A DNA stretch of 64,000 nt. Source: Pseudomonas rustica (GTDB taxonomy: Bacteria; Pseudomonadota; Gammaproteobacteria; Pseudomonadales; Pseudomonadaceae). Within the stretch, counting starts at the first letter, position 1, and the number at the start of each line of letters is the position of its first letter. The position numbers and the translations under genes are program-made. Location of the stretch: the NCBI RefSeq assembly GCF_018336155.1, contig NZ_JAGYHF010000009.1:202709-266708 (forward strand). Direction: 5' to 3'. Under the pieces are notes generated by a model that made no database searches, was not told the origin of the DNA, and was given only the letters and a program-made list of their open reading frames with translations. This document shows, piece after piece, positions 51,510-60,973 of this stretch.

Positions 51510-54485
51510 TCAGCTGATTTTTATCGGTTTGAACCCCATGATCCGCAACGCAGCCGAGAGTTCGGCAAGGTTGGGGTAACGTCGGCCGCTGATGGGCCAG
51601 TTCGGCCGTTCAACGTAATAGAACCCGCCCTTGTTGAGGATCGGCGTGCGAACGATGTTGCCATCGCTGCTGCGATGAATCAGCGTGGCGACGTCGTCGA
51701 TGTTCATCACCGTGCAATCGCCGGGATTGATCAGTGTTTTTTCCAGTGAGTCGGCCAAGGCAACGCTGGCGGGGGTGTCGATTTGCAGGCGCAGGTCGCT
51801 TTTGACGGGCGATAACGGGCGGGCAAACTCGTCGGTCGGAATGCGCCCGGGATCCGGCTCTATGCCTCGGGCAGTTCCGGCCGGGGTGCTTTCTATACGC
51901 AGGCCGATGCCGCCTTCCAGTTCGCTTAAACCCGGTACGCCTTCCCAGGTATTGGCATGGCTGTCGCCTACCAGCGCGACCCAGCGATGGGCGCCACGAG
52001 CGTTCTGATCCGCCGTGATCACCTCATGCGAAAAGTAATTCATCATCTTCTGGCGGAAAGTGCTTTTGTCGACACCGCTCATGCCGGTGCTTCTATAGCT
52101 GGCCAGGCAATCGATCGACTGGACACGGATATGATTTTTTTGCGCCGCTTTGGCCAGTTCGAGGAAGGTGTACTGGCCGCTGGTGTCGGTTTTGAATCCC
52201 CCGTCCATGGTCTTCAGGTAGGTTTCCAGCGTCTCTGACATCTTCCCGGTGCGATTGAAAACATCCAGATCGGCTTGATGGAAGTCTGTCAGCACATGCT
52301 CCAGATACAGGGTTTTGACCTTCTGTTTACTGAGTGCCGCCATGTTGTCGATCAGAAACTGTTTGCTGCCGACACTGGAGTGATTCTCGCCAATGACCAG
52401 CCCGGACGCCGATTTATACAGCTTCTTGATGATCTCTTTCGGCGCGAGTTTCGCCGGCAATTCAGGGATTTCCGGGCGCGGTGGCAGCGTGTGGGACTCC
52501 AGAAAGGCATTGGCATCGCGGTATAGCGTCTGGCGTAACGCCTTGAATTCAGCGTGCGGATTGCTGGCGTCGGTTTTTGGCAGGGTGGCCATGTAATCTT
52601 TTAGCTCGTATTTGGTACCCCGGCCTTGAGCGAGTTCGTTCAGCGCATCGCGTGAAGCGGGTGGAATGTCGTAGGCGGTCGGCGGACTGTCCACGTCCGG
52701 TAGCGGTGTTCGGGCGCGACCCCATGGCCACAGCCCGATGCACTTGCCGCCGCCCATCAGGCCCGGACGATTGATCGGTTGCCATTCCCCAGCCTCATCC
52801 AGACGAATCGGCAAACTGCGATAGAACGAGTGAGGATTTGCCGGATCAATGATCGCCCAGCCCTTGAGCTCTTTGATGAAGCGAACCAGGTAATAACTGT
52901 CGTTGATCAGTACGTAGTGCCCACCACCCGGTGGTTGAAAAATCCCTTGATACTGGCCTTCTTGCGAGACAGGCGATAATCCGTCCAGCACTTCATTGGT
53001 CTCGAAAGACTCCAGTAAGTCTGTGCCTTGTTGCGCATAAGCGGGGCCTGGGGCATAACGCGCAATTGGCGGGACATCTGCAATATCTGCAGTCGATTCG
53101 TCGATAAGGGGTTCGGTAAACTCGTCCTGAACGTTAAACATTTCGCTCGCTTCGCCAACTTCCGCGACCTCTGCTGCTCCACGCAGGTACGACAGGTTGA
53201 ACAGCACATCGATGCCGCTGGCGATCGCTCCGATGACTCCGGCCTTGCGATCTGCCTTGCTGGTGCCATTGATGGCTTGATCGATGTTCAAGCCCATGTC
53301 GGCCAGTCCCGCACCGACCACTGCCAGCGCAACGGGCCAGCCCACGGCGGCCATGGAGCCGAAAACCCTGAGAAAGGCGTTCAGGTAGCCGATCCACATC
53401 TTCTTGCGCAGCTCGCCATTGGAATGCAGCGAAAGGTCAGCATCGCTGTGCATGCGCGCCTTGACCGAGTCGCGTAGCCAACTGAACGCGTCACCTGTGA
53501 TTGCGGTGGTGTTTTGGTTGATCAAGTGGTGATCGCTGGCGCCCCACGTCGAGTACAGCAAGTCGATCATGGCATTCAGACCGATATTGCCATCGTCCTG
53601 TTGCTGGGCGGCCAAGGGGAAATGCGCCATGAAGCGTGCGCGATTCTCCGCATGATTGTTTTGCATCAACAACCACCAATGCAGATCGGACTCAGTGGCG
53701 AGCACATGGAAGCAGTCAAGCTCACCGGGGGTGTAGAGAATCTGCACGCCATTGCTGTCAGCGATGCACAAGATATCCGTGGCGCTGTAGCCGCCGATGT
53801 TCAGGGCGCTCACTCGCAGTCCGTCAGCAACGGGCGTTTCGCGTTGCAGAAATGCCAGCGAAACCGGCCAGGTGATATCGCTCGCCACAGCCTTGATCAA
53901 TGTTTTGAGGTTTTCATTGTTCAGCCGTTCGCCGTCGTGTTCGTCGAGGGCCTTGGCGAGGAAATTCAGTTTGGCCAACGTGCGGAAATCGTCGGCGTGC
54001 AGCGTCCAGAACTGCTGCATTTTCGTTCGATAGAGTTCGCTGAAGTTGATCGCCCAAAGGTCTTTCAGCACTTCGCTGGGGCGCAGGCGAACCTCGTTGG
54101 TCTCGTTGAAGACCGATGCGTCTGCGCCTTCGCTGTAAAAGCCGCCGTAGCCGTCGAGGAGGTCGGCATTGTCCTGATCGGGAGCGTGAAAGCGTTTGAC
54201 CACTAGCTCCGCCAGCGTCAGTGACTCCGAAGGTGATGGGTAATGCTCCCAGCCCAGAAAGGCTTTGTCGCTGCTGACGGAGGTGTTGTTGAAGCGGTGC
54301 CACCAGACATTTTCGGGATCAATGTCTTTGATACCGTATTTGTCGAGAATGCCCTGGGCCGCTTCGTGGGCCATGTCGTGCAGGTCGGGGCAAGCCTCGG
54401 TAAACGGCAGCACCAGCGCGTGCAGTGACTGTTCATCGGCAGGGTTTGGAAGCAGAGATGGGGGCAGGGTTACAGAAATATTCAC
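51510..54485 (-). CDS. Large dermonecrotic-toxin-like protein with TIKI/ChaN-like C-terminal domain
   Basis: GTG 54485 follows AAGGAGCG. The 991-residue protein has an N-terminal region (to about residue 350) like the dermonecrotic toxin domain of Pseudomonas toxins, then two hydrophobic stretches (about 380-415 and 425-450: SMAAVGWPVALAVVGAGLADM, GVIGAIASGIDVLF) that could insert in membranes. The C-terminal third has VIGENHSS near residue 698 and ALVGDSHANTW near 840, with KTLYLEHV between. That E-x-H plus distal H pattern resembles the EreA/ChaN/TIKI-like fold shared by PMT C2 and MARTX DUF5/RRSP. No signal peptide, T6SS gene or immunity gene is visible next to it. Confidence 0.62.
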   Translation of the reverse strand: MNISVTLPPSLLPNPADEQSLHALVLPFTEACPDLHDMAHEAAQGILDKYGIKDIDPENVWWHRFNNTSVSSDKAFLGWEHYPSPSESLTLAELVVKRFHAPDQDNADLLDGYGGFYSEGADASVFNETNEVRLRPSEVLKDLWAINFSELYRTKMQQFWTLHADDFRTLAKLNFLAKALDEHDGERLNNENLKTLIKAVASDITWPVSLAFLQRETPVADGLRVSALNIGGYSATDILCIADSNGVQILYTPGELDCFHVLATESDLHWWLLMQNNHAENRARFMAHFPLAAQQQDDGNIGLNAMIDLLYSTWGASDHHLINQNTTAITGDAFSWLRDSVKARMHSDADLSLHSNGELRKKMWIGYLNAFLRVFGSMAAVGWPVALAVVGAGLADMGLNIDQAINGTSKADRKAGVIGAIASGIDVLFNLSYLRGAAEVAEVGEASEMFNVQDEFTEPLIDESTADIADVPPIARYAPGPAYAQQGTDLLESFETNEVLDGLSPVSQEGQYQGIFQPPGGGHYVLINDSYYLVRFIKELKGWAIIDPANPHSFYRSLPIRLDEAGEWQPINRPGLMGGGKCIGLWPWGRARTPLPDVDSPPTAYDIPPASRDALNELAQGRGTKYELKDYMATLPKTDASNPHAEFKALRQTLYRDANAFLESHTLPPRPEIPELPAKLAPKEIIKKLYKSASGLVIGENHSSVGSKQFLIDNMAALSKQKVKTLYLEHVLTDFHQADLDVFNRTGKMSETLETYLKTMDGGFKTDTSGQYTFLELAKAAQKNHIRVQSIDCLASYRSTGMSGVDKSTFRQKMMNYFSHEVITADQNARGAHRWVALVGDSHANTWEGVPGLSELEGGIGLRIESTPAGTARGIEPDPGRIPTDEFARPLSPVKSDLRLQIDTPASVALADSLEKTLINPGDCTVMNIDDVATLIHRSSDGNIVRTPILNKGGFYYVERPNWPISGRRYPNLAELSAALRIMGFKPIKIS

Positions 54486-54739
54486 TTCTCGCTCCTTGAG
54501 AAATGGGGGGTGAAAAACTGATCAACACTATGGCTTTTTCAGCGGCGCGAATCTGTAGGGCTGAGACCATCTGAGCGTGAAGGAAGCAGGGACGCGATCT
54601 GTACGAAAGGTTCCCGCATAGCTGGCGAACCTGTGTCGCATTGCCACGCCGGCCTTACTGTTTCGCAGTTGCGGGTGTATCGTATTCGCCTTTTAACGGG
54701 CCCCCGGGCCTGTCGCTGATACGTGAGGTAGTTGAGTTC

Positions 54740-56116
54740 ATGTCCTTTACCCGTCGCCAAATCCTCGGTGGCCTGGCCGGTCTAGTTGTCGTTGGCGTCG
54801 GCGCGGGGGGCGCGTCGCGTTACTGGCTGGGCAAGATGGCCGACGCTGAGGCGGGTCACGATTACGAGCTGATCGCCGCGCCACTGGACGTTGAGCTGGT
54901 GCCAGGGCACAAGACCGAAGCCTGGGCGTTCGGCCCGTCAGCGCCGGGCACCGAATTGCGCGTGCGTCAGGGTGAATGGCTGCGGGTGCGCTTCATCAAC
55001 CACTTGCCAGTGGCGACCACGGTTCACTGGCACGGCATCCGCCTGCCGCTGGAAATGGATGGCGTGCCGTACGTTTCGCAACTGCCGGTGTTGCCCGGCG
55101 AATACTTTGATTACAAATTCCGCGTGCCGGACGCCGGCAGCTATTGGTATCACCCGCACGTCAGCAGCAGCGAAGAGCTGGGTCGCGGGTTGGTCGGGCC
55201 GCTGATCATTGAAGAGCGCGAGCCGACCGGTTTCGTCTACGAAAAGACCTTGAGCCTGAAGAATTGGCACATTGATGACGTAGGCAATTTCGTCGAGTTC
55301 AGTATTCCGCGCGAAGCGGCGCGGGGCGGTACGGCAGGGCGTTTGTCGACGATCAATGGTGTGCCGACCCCGGTGATTGAATTGCTGGCGGGGCAGATCA
55401 CCCGGGTGCGGCTGCTCAATCTGGATAACACCCTCACGTATCGCATCAATATTCCCGGCGTCGAAGCGAAAATTTATGCGCTGGACGGCAACCCGGTCGA
55501 GCCACGGCCATTGGGCAAAGAATATTGGCTGGGCCCGGGCATGCGCATTTGTCTGGCGATCAAGGCACCGGCGGCGGGCGAAGAGTTGTCGTTGCGTAAT
55601 GGCCCGGTGCGTTTGGGCACATTGCGTTCGGTGGCCAATACCGACGCGCCGACCGACTGGCCGAAAACCTTGCCGGCCAACCCGGTGGCCGAGCCGGATC
55701 TGGCGAATGCCGAGAAACTCAACTTCAATTTCGAATGGGTCGGTTCGGTGTCGGTCGACGTCGACAACGGGCGGCCGCCGAGCCTGTGGCAAATCAACGG
55801 CAAGGCTTGGGACATCACCGACAAGACTTGCGCTGATCGGCCGATCGCCAGTTTGAAGCTGGGGCAGAGCTATATTTTCGAATTGAAAAACATGACCCAG
55901 TATCAGCACCCGATTCACCTGCACGGCATGAGCTTCAAAGTGTTGTCGTCGAACCGGCACAAGGTCATTCCGTATTTCACCGACACCTATCTGCTGGGCA
56001 AGAACGAGCGCGCGCAAGTGGCGCTGGTGGCCGATAATCCGGGGGTGTGGATGTTCCACTGCCACGTGATCGACCACATGGAAACCGGCCTGATGGCCGC
56101 CATCGAGGTGAAGTGA
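54740..56116 (+). CDS. Periplasmic multicopper oxidase with Tat signal
   Basis: ATG 54740 (MSFTRRQILGGLAGL) opens a 458-residue protein with a twin-arginine signal. All four copper motifs are present: HWHGIRLP, WYHPHVSS, HPIHLHGM and HCHVIDHMETGLM, giving T1 and T2/T3 sites. Three cupredoxin domains are expected. It is likely a laccase-like or cuprous oxidase, but no copper-resistance genes adjoin it. It overlaps tadA by one base (TGATG). Confidence 0.92.
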   Translation: MSFTRRQILGGLAGLVVVGVGAGGASRYWLGKMADAEAGHDYELIAAPLDVELVPGHKTEAWAFGPSAPGTELRVRQGEWLRVRFINHLPVATTVHWHGIRLPLEMDGVPYVSQLPVLPGEYFDYKFRVPDAGSYWYHPHVSSSEELGRGLVGPLIIEEREPTGFVYEKTLSLKNWHIDDVGNFVEFSIPREAARGGTAGRLSTINGVPTPVIELLAGQITRVRLLNLDNTLTYRINIPGVEAKIYALDGNPVEPRPLGKEYWLGPGMRICLAIKAPAAGEELSLRNGPVRLGTLRSVANTDAPTDWPKTLPANPVAEPDLANAEKLNFNFEWVGSVSVDVDNGRPPSLWQINGKAWDITDKTCADRPIASLKLGQSYIFELKNMTQYQHPIHLHGMSFKVLSSNRHKVIPYFTDTYLLGKNERAQVALVADNPGVWMFHCHVIDHMETGLMAAIEVK

Positions 56117-56616
56117 TGCGCCAGATTCGCCCAGCGGCGATCATCGACCGTAGCCGTGATCGCGATTTCATGCGTGAAGCCTTGGCGCTCGCCGCACAAG
56201 GTGCAGCGCTGGGCGAAGTGCCGGTGGGGGCGGTGCTGGTGCAGGATGGCGAGATCATCGGGCGTGGGTTTAATTGCCCGATCAGTGCCAGCGACCCGAG
56301 TGCGCATGCCGAAATGGTCGCGATCCGCGCGGCGGCGCAGGCAGTGGATAACTATCGGCTGCCGGGCAGCACGCTGTATGTGACGCTCGAGCCGTGCAGC
56401 ATGTGCGCGGGGTTGATCGTGCATTCGCGGGTGGCGCGGGTGGTGTATGGGGCGCTGGAGCCGAAGGCCGGGATTGTGCAGAGTCAGGGGCAGTTTTTTA
56501 CCCAGGGCTTTTTGAATCACCGGGTGTTGTATGAAGGCGGGGTGTTGGCGGAGGAATGTGGCGCGGTGCTGACTGAATTCTTCCGCGCCCGCAGAGCAAA
56601 AAGCCCCTCACCCTAA
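56116..56616 (+). CDS. tadA: tRNA-specific adenosine deaminase
   Basis: ATG 56116 begins inside the oxidase stop. The 166-residue deaminase has the zinc and catalytic motif HAEMVAI (H-A-E) and PCSMCAGL (P-C-x2-C). It converts A34 to inosine in tRNA-Arg(ACG), an essential step in decoding. The end of the gene runs into the tandem array. Confidence 0.95.
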   Translation: MRQIRPAAIIDRSRDRDFMREALALAAQGAALGEVPVGAVLVQDGEIIGRGFNCPISASDPSAHAEMVAIRAAAQAVDNYRLPGSTLYVTLEPCSMCAGLIVHSRVARVVYGALEPKAGIVQSQGQFFTQGFLNHRVLYEGGVLAEECGAVLTEFFRARRAKSPSP

Positions 56617-57163
56617 CCCTCTCCCGGAGGGAGAGGGGACTGACCGGGTTGGATGGTCGAGCTCCGCCGACCTGAGTTATCGAGTCGAACTCAAGTTTTG
56701 AAAAGCCCAAGGATCGGCTCCCTCTCCTGGAGTGAGAGGGACTGACCGGGTTGGATGGTCGAGATCCGCCGACTTGAGTTATCGAGTCGAACTCAAGTTT
56801 CGAAAAGCCCAAGGATCGGCTCCCTCTCCTGGAGGGAGAGGGACTGACCGGGTTGGATGGTCGAGATCCGCCGACTTGAGTTATCGAGTCGAACTCAAGT
56901 TTCGAAAAGCCCAAGGATCGGCTCCCTCTCCTGGAGGGAGAGGGACTGACCGGATTGAATGGGCGAGATCCGCCGACTTGAGTTATCGAGTCGAACTCAA
57001 GTTTCGAAAAGCCCAAGGATCGGCTCGCTCTCCTGGAGGGAGAGGGGACTGACTGGGTTGAATGGGCGAGATCCGCCGACCTGAGTTATCGAGTCGAACT
57101 CAAGTTTCGAAAAGCCCAAGGATCGGCTCCCTCTCCTTGGGGAGAGGGCTGGGGTGAGGGGTG
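56610..57163. repeat. Tandem repeat array, about 5 units of 102 bp
   Basis: Five units start with TGACCGGGTTGGATG-like sequence at 56641, 56744, 56845, 56947 and 57050, spacings 101-103 bp. Each unit has ACTTGAGTT...AACTCAAGT (9-bp arms) and CCTCTCC...GGGAGAGG, so two hairpins. The array is flanked by CCCCTCACCCTAACCCTC and GGCTGGGGTGAGGGG, which are themselves inverted. It fills the gap between the convergent tadA and cmoB and is not coding: the long frames through it come from the repeated unit. Confidence 0.9.
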
Positions 57164-57191
57164 AATTCACCGCGGTGTTTGAGAGGTTGGG

Positions 57192-58148
57192 TTACTTCTT
57201 GGCGACGATCACCGCACGCATCGGTGCCGGTAGGCCTTCGATGGTTTTGCTGTGGTCTTCGGGATCAAGAAAATCGCTCAGCGACTGATACTTCATCCAC
57301 TCGGTACCGCGCTGTTCTTCAACAGTCGTGGTGCTCACATCCACGCAACGAATGTCGGTAAACCCCGCACGACGCAACCACAATTCCAGTGCCGGCACCG
57401 ACGGCAGGAACCAGACGTTACGCATCTGCGCATAGCGATCTTCCGGCACCAGCACCTGATGCTTGTCGCCTTCAACCACCAACGTTTCCAGCACCAGTTC
57501 GCCGCCCTTGACCAGGCAATCCTTCAGCGCCAGCAAGTGCTCGATCGGCGAGCGACGGTGATAAAACACGCCCATCGAAAACACCGTGTCGAAGCCTTCC
57601 AGATTCGCCGGAAGGTCTTCGAACGGGAACGGCAGGTGCCAGGCATTCGGCTCGGACAGATAACGTTGCACCGCTTGGAACTGGCAGAAGAACAACCAGT
57701 TCGGATCGACACCAATCACGCTGTTGGCGCCGGCGCCGAGCATGCGCCACATGTAGTAGCCGTTGCCGCAACCGACATCGAGGATGCGTTTGCCTTTCAG
57801 ATCCAGATGCGGGGCGACACGCGACCACTTCCAGTCCGAGCGCCATTCGGTGTCGACGTGCACGCCGAACAGATCGAACGGCCCTTTGCGCCACGGCGAC
57901 AGTCCCATCAACGCAGTACGCATCTGCGCGCGGGTTTCATCGTCGCAATCGGTGTCGAGCTTCAGGCCGTTGAGCAGATCGATTTCGCTTGGCTGGATCT
58001 TCGGCAAGGCATCCAGCGCACTTTGCCAGCGCTCCAGGTCGCCGTGGCCTTTCTCCATTTTCTTGTCGAGTTGAGCTTGCAGCGTGTTGGCCCATTCGGC
58101 CAGCGGCGTGCCGGCCAGACGGCGGGCGAGGGGGGACAGATCAATCAT
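57192..58148 (-). CDS. cmoB: tRNA U34 carboxymethyltransferase CmoB
   Basis: A 318-residue class I methyltransferase-fold protein with the cofactor loop RILDVGCGNGYYMWRM and VIGVDPNWLFFCQF. It uses carboxy-S-adenosylmethionine from CmoA to make 5-carboxymethoxyuridine at the wobble base. It overlaps cmoA by ATGA on the same strand. Confidence 0.96.
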   Translation of the reverse strand: MIDLSPLARRLAGTPLAEWANTLQAQLDKKMEKGHGDLERWQSALDALPKIQPSEIDLLNGLKLDTDCDDETRAQMRTALMGLSPWRKGPFDLFGVHVDTEWRSDWKWSRVAPHLDLKGKRILDVGCGNGYYMWRMLGAGANSVIGVDPNWLFFCQFQAVQRYLSEPNAWHLPFPFEDLPANLEGFDTVFSMGVFYHRRSPIEHLLALKDCLVKGGELVLETLVVEGDKHQVLVPEDRYAQMRNVWFLPSVPALELWLRRAGFTDIRCVDVSTTTVEEQRGTEWMKYQSLSDFLDPEDHSKTIEGLPAPMRAVIVAKK

Positions 58149-58888
58149 GGCAAGGCAATCAACGAGGCAAAGTTAAGACACTGGAACCACGGCACGACTT
58201 TCGAGAACCCGGCCGCCAACAGGCGCTCGCGGTGTTCTTCGAGGCTGTCGGGCTTCATGACGTTTTCGATGGCGCTGCGCTTCTGGGCGATTTCCAGTTC
58301 GCTGTAACCGTTGGCGCGTTTGAAGGCGACGTGCAGATCGGTGAGCAGCGCGTGCTCTTCGGCATCATTGAAGCGCAGCTTCTCCGAGAGGATTAGCGCG
58401 CCGCCCGGCAGCAACGATTGGCGGATGCGCGATAGCAACGCGGTGCGCTGATCGGGGGCGATGAATTGCAGGGTGAAGTTCAGCGCCACCACTGAGGCGG
58501 GCTGGAAATCGAGGGCGAGAATGTCGCCTTCGATCACTTCGACCGGCAGCAACTCCTGAAACATCGAGTCCTGACCGTTGAGGTATTCGCGGCAGCGTTC
58601 GACCATCGCGGCAGAGTTATCCACCGCGATCACCCGGCAACCGTCGGTGCGCACGTGGCGGCGCAGGGCTTGAGTGACCGCACCCAGCGAGGAGCCGAGA
58701 TCGTAGAGCACGCTGTTCGGCTGGGCGAATTGCGCCGCGAGTACGCCGAGGTTTTCGACGATGGTCGGGTAACCCGGCACCGAGCGCTTGATCATGTCCG
58801 GGAACACCCGCACCACGTCTTCGTTGAAGGCGAAGTCGGGTACCTGGGCCAGAGGCTTGGCGAAAATGCGATCGGGTTCTTTGCTCAC
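58145..58888 (-). CDS. cmoA: Carboxy-S-adenosylmethionine synthase CmoA
   Basis: A 247-residue protein with VLYDLGSSLGAVTQALRRH (cofactor loop) and VIAVDNSAAMVERC. It converts SAM and prephenate to carboxy-SAM, the donor for CmoB. First gene of the cmoAB pair; the two overlap. Confidence 0.96.
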   Translation of the reverse strand: MSKEPDRIFAKPLAQVPDFAFNEDVVRVFPDMIKRSVPGYPTIVENLGVLAAQFAQPNSVLYDLGSSLGAVTQALRRHVRTDGCRVIAVDNSAAMVERCREYLNGQDSMFQELLPVEVIEGDILALDFQPASVVALNFTLQFIAPDQRTALLSRIRQSLLPGGALILSEKLRFNDAEEHALLTDLHVAFKRANGYSELEIAQKRSAIENVMKPDSLEEHRERLLAAGFSKVVPWFQCLNFASLIALP

Positions 58889-58974
58889 GGCGGTTCCGGC
58901 GGTGTAAATGGAAAGGCCGGCATTTTAGCCAAAAGGGCGCGGGGATGCTTGGGTTGTCTGATAAAGCGGTAAAT

Positions 58975-59124
58975 CAAAAGATCGCAGCCTGCGGCAGCTC
59001 CTGCAGAGATCGGCTGATCGTTCCCACGCTCTGCGTGGGAATGCCGCCCCGGACGCTCTGCGTCCCTGCGCAAGTGACGCAGAGCGTCACAGGATGCATT
59101 CCCACGCGGAGCGTGGGAATGATC
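58975..59124. repeat. Half GTAGGAGCTG-type repeat joined to palindromic element, copy 3
   Basis: A half copy (TCAAAAGATCGCAGCCTGCG, then GCAGCTCCTGCAG) at 58975-59006 abuts the third copy of the 105-bp palindrome at 59016-59124, which begins GATCGTTCCCACGCTCTGCG and ends GTGGGAATGATC. It lies between cmoA and the YhhN gene. Confidence 0.8.
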
Positions 59125-59785
59125 AGATCCGTTTGGTTTGGGAGAACGCGGAGGCGGCGATGCCCCACTGGCCGAGCCAATAGCTGAGGATGATGACGTA
59201 TGGCGCAGCGTGGAATGGCGATACGAAACGATCGATGCCAATCACGCTGTCGGAGAATACAAACGCCAGCGCACCGCCGGCCGCGAGCAACGCCGAACGT
59301 TTCGGCACATCGGTGCCGAGTCGGGCAAGTGCGCGCCAGAGCATCGCGCTGATTGCCGTGCCATAGACAATAACCGGCACCAGCAATGGCCCGAGCCCGC
59401 TGGAAATCAGCATTCCCAACAGCACCGCGCCAACACCGAGGGCAAGCACCAGCGGCAGCATCGCCAGACGCTTGCAGTCACTCAGATAAGCCTTCAGATA
59501 CGCCAGATGCGCGACCAGAAACGCGCCAAGGCCAAACACGAACAAATCCCCCGGCCACGCCAGCAGCACATCACCGAGCAACGAGAAAATCAGCCCCAGA
59601 CTGATCCAGCGCCGATAGTCGCTGGGCGGCGCGTCATGCAGCCAGCCGAGCAGCGCCAGCACTGGCAGTGGTTTGACCAACAAACACAGGAGCGCCGCGT
59701 GGGTGCTCAAACCATAAAGAAACGTCACTGCGCCCATCATCGCCAGAATCAACCAACCCACGATCAGTTCACCGTAATCGCGCAA
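59123..59785 (-). CDS. YhhN-family membrane protein (lysoplasmalogenase-like)
   Basis: A 220-residue protein with about eight membrane helices, including PLPVLALLGWLHDAP, ISLGLIFSLLGDVLLAWPGD (the family's G-D motif) and a C-terminal VFSDSVIGIDRFVSP (D-S motif). Members hydrolyse alkenyl ethers of lysoplasmalogens in animals; the bacterial role is unclear. The start overlaps the stop of the chagasin-type inhibitor gene, so the two are co-translated. Confidence 0.85.
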   Translation of the reverse strand: MRDYGELIVGWLILAMMGAVTFLYGLSTHAALLCLLVKPLPVLALLGWLHDAPPSDYRRWISLGLIFSLLGDVLLAWPGDLFVFGLGAFLVAHLAYLKAYLSDCKRLAMLPLVLALGVGAVLLGMLISSGLGPLLVPVIVYGTAISAMLWRALARLGTDVPKRSALLAAGGALAFVFSDSVIGIDRFVSPFHAAPYVIILSYWLGQWGIAASAFSQTKRI

Positions 59786-60156
59786 TCAAAGGTTTCCACC
59801 GGCAGCACTTCCGGCGCCCACGGCTGTTGCGAGGTCAAACGCAGACGTCCGGTACCGGGCGCAAACGCCTGGAAGCGCCAGGTTGAAATTCCGGCCGCAC
59901 CGACCACGCCGGCATCTTCCGGATTGCTGTAAACCTCAGGGCTGAGTGCACGCAGCACGCCGCCAGCGGAATCCTGAATGGCCCAGCGGTAGCCGGTGGT
60001 TGGATTACTTGGCAGGGTGATGATCAGGTTTTGCCCGTTAGTGAGTTTCACCGGGCATTCGCTTTGTTTTTCCACGGTCACGTTCTGTTTCGGTTGGCTG
60101 GCGCAAGCGGCCAGCAACGAGAGGGCGAGGGGGACAAACAGGCGAGTGGGGGACAT
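59764..60156 (-). CDS. icp: Chagasin-type (I42) inhibitor of cysteine peptidases, lipoprotein
   Basis: A 130-residue protein with a lipobox (LALSLLAACAS) and the three chagasin loops: NPTTGYRW (about residue 51), a glycine-rich AGVVGAAG loop and a W-R-F-Q-A-F-A-P-G strand. These insert into papain-like protease sites. It lies near the Lon-type protease, as icp and asrA do in P. aeruginosa. Its target protease is not known here. Confidence 0.85.
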   Translation of the reverse strand: MSPTRLFVPLALSLLAACASQPKQNVTVEKQSECPVKLTNGQNLIITLPSNPTTGYRWAIQDSAGGVLRALSPEVYSNPEDAGVVGAAGISTWRFQAFAPGTGRLRLTSQQPWAPEVLPVETFDCAITVN

Positions 60157-60256
60157 AAGGTCAGCGGCTCCGGGCGTTCACGACGAACGGTGAGCATAAC
60201 TGAAGATGAGACAAAGTGTGACAGTCAGCAAGACCAGTGTTGTCAGCACTGATGCC

Positions 60257-60348
60257 ATCGCCGGCAAGCTAGCTCCCACATGTTTCTCGGTTGAACACAA
60301 GATTGGTGAGCACCAATAAACATTGAGGGAACTGGCTTGCCAGCGATA
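60257..60348. repeat. Degenerate REP pair
   Basis: ATCGCCGGCAAGCTAGCTCC at the left and GGGAACTGGCTTGCCAGCGAT at the right form an imperfect inverted pair around a variable middle, a further REP subtype. Confidence 0.65.
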
Positions 60349-60380
60349 GCGGATTTACCGGCGAGGAAAATTAGATGTGA

Positions 60381-60770
60381 TCACGGTATAACCAGATCAA
60401 CTTCAATATCCTCGACGTGTGTATTAAATGTCAGTTTGAAATTCAACCGGTATTTCAGGTTGATGTTGTCGAGAGTGCAATTGAATGTACCCGCTTTAGC
60501 GTAGTGTTTTCCTGCCATGCTGAGATAGAAAACTTCTCTCAGTCTTTGGTTGGGCACAAATGTTTGCTCACCGTCAGGTGTGGATCGATCGATGACTAAC
60601 CTGATCGATTGTCCCTCTCTGAATCCAAGCCTGTAGGAACCTTCGATGATGATATAAGTGTTCTGATTATCTACGGTGATAAGGTCCGTTTCAAAAAGCG
60701 GGCTACCGTTTTTCGTTGCTATAAATGTTTTTTTGTCTTTTATTTCGTCGCAAGCTTCGTGCGCCCTCAT
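60381..60770 (-). CDS. Hypothetical protein of 129 residues
   Basis: I do not recognise this gene. It starts MRAHEACDEIKDKKTF with AGAGGAAC upstream. It has no signal peptide, membrane helix or cysteine cluster; the sequence alternates strands (YIIIEGSYRLGF, IRLVIDRST, FKLTFNTHVEDIEVDLVIP) and is probably all-beta. It is less GC-rich than its neighbours, which hints at recent arrival. It is downstream of the Lon-type gene but separated by a palindrome. Confidence 0.6.
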   Translation of the reverse strand: MRAHEACDEIKDKKTFIATKNGSPLFETDLITVDNQNTYIIIEGSYRLGFREGQSIRLVIDRSTPDGEQTFVPNQRLREVFYLSMAGKHYAKAGTFNCTLDNINLKYRLNFKLTFNTHVEDIEVDLVIP

Positions 60771-60911
60771 GATGGTGTTCCTCTAATAAATTAAAGATTC
60801 ATGCCGAGGAACGTTAAAGGAGCTGACACGCGTTGGGTACTGTCAACTCTGTCAGGTTTTAAACACTGTTTGCAATTAAAGATTAACTTTTAATACCCGT
60901 TTGGTCATTCG

Positions 60912-60955
60912 TTACCTTCATCACGAGCGAATCGTTGTGTCCGTGATGAAGGTAA
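60912..60955. terminator. Long palindrome after Lon-type gene
   Basis: TTACCTTCATCACG at 60912-60925 and CGTGATGAAGGTAA at 60942-60955 are perfect 14-bp arms with a 16-base loop, starting 19 bp after the protease stop. It could end or stabilise the transcript; there is no strong T-run. Confidence 0.55.
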
Positions 60956-60973
60956 ATAAATGATGACTGCTTC

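Noticed and set aside
56498..57052. Repetitive proteins of 106-172 residues across the tandem array
   Set aside because: Both strands give repeated frames because the period is close to a multiple of three; no start signal and no family.
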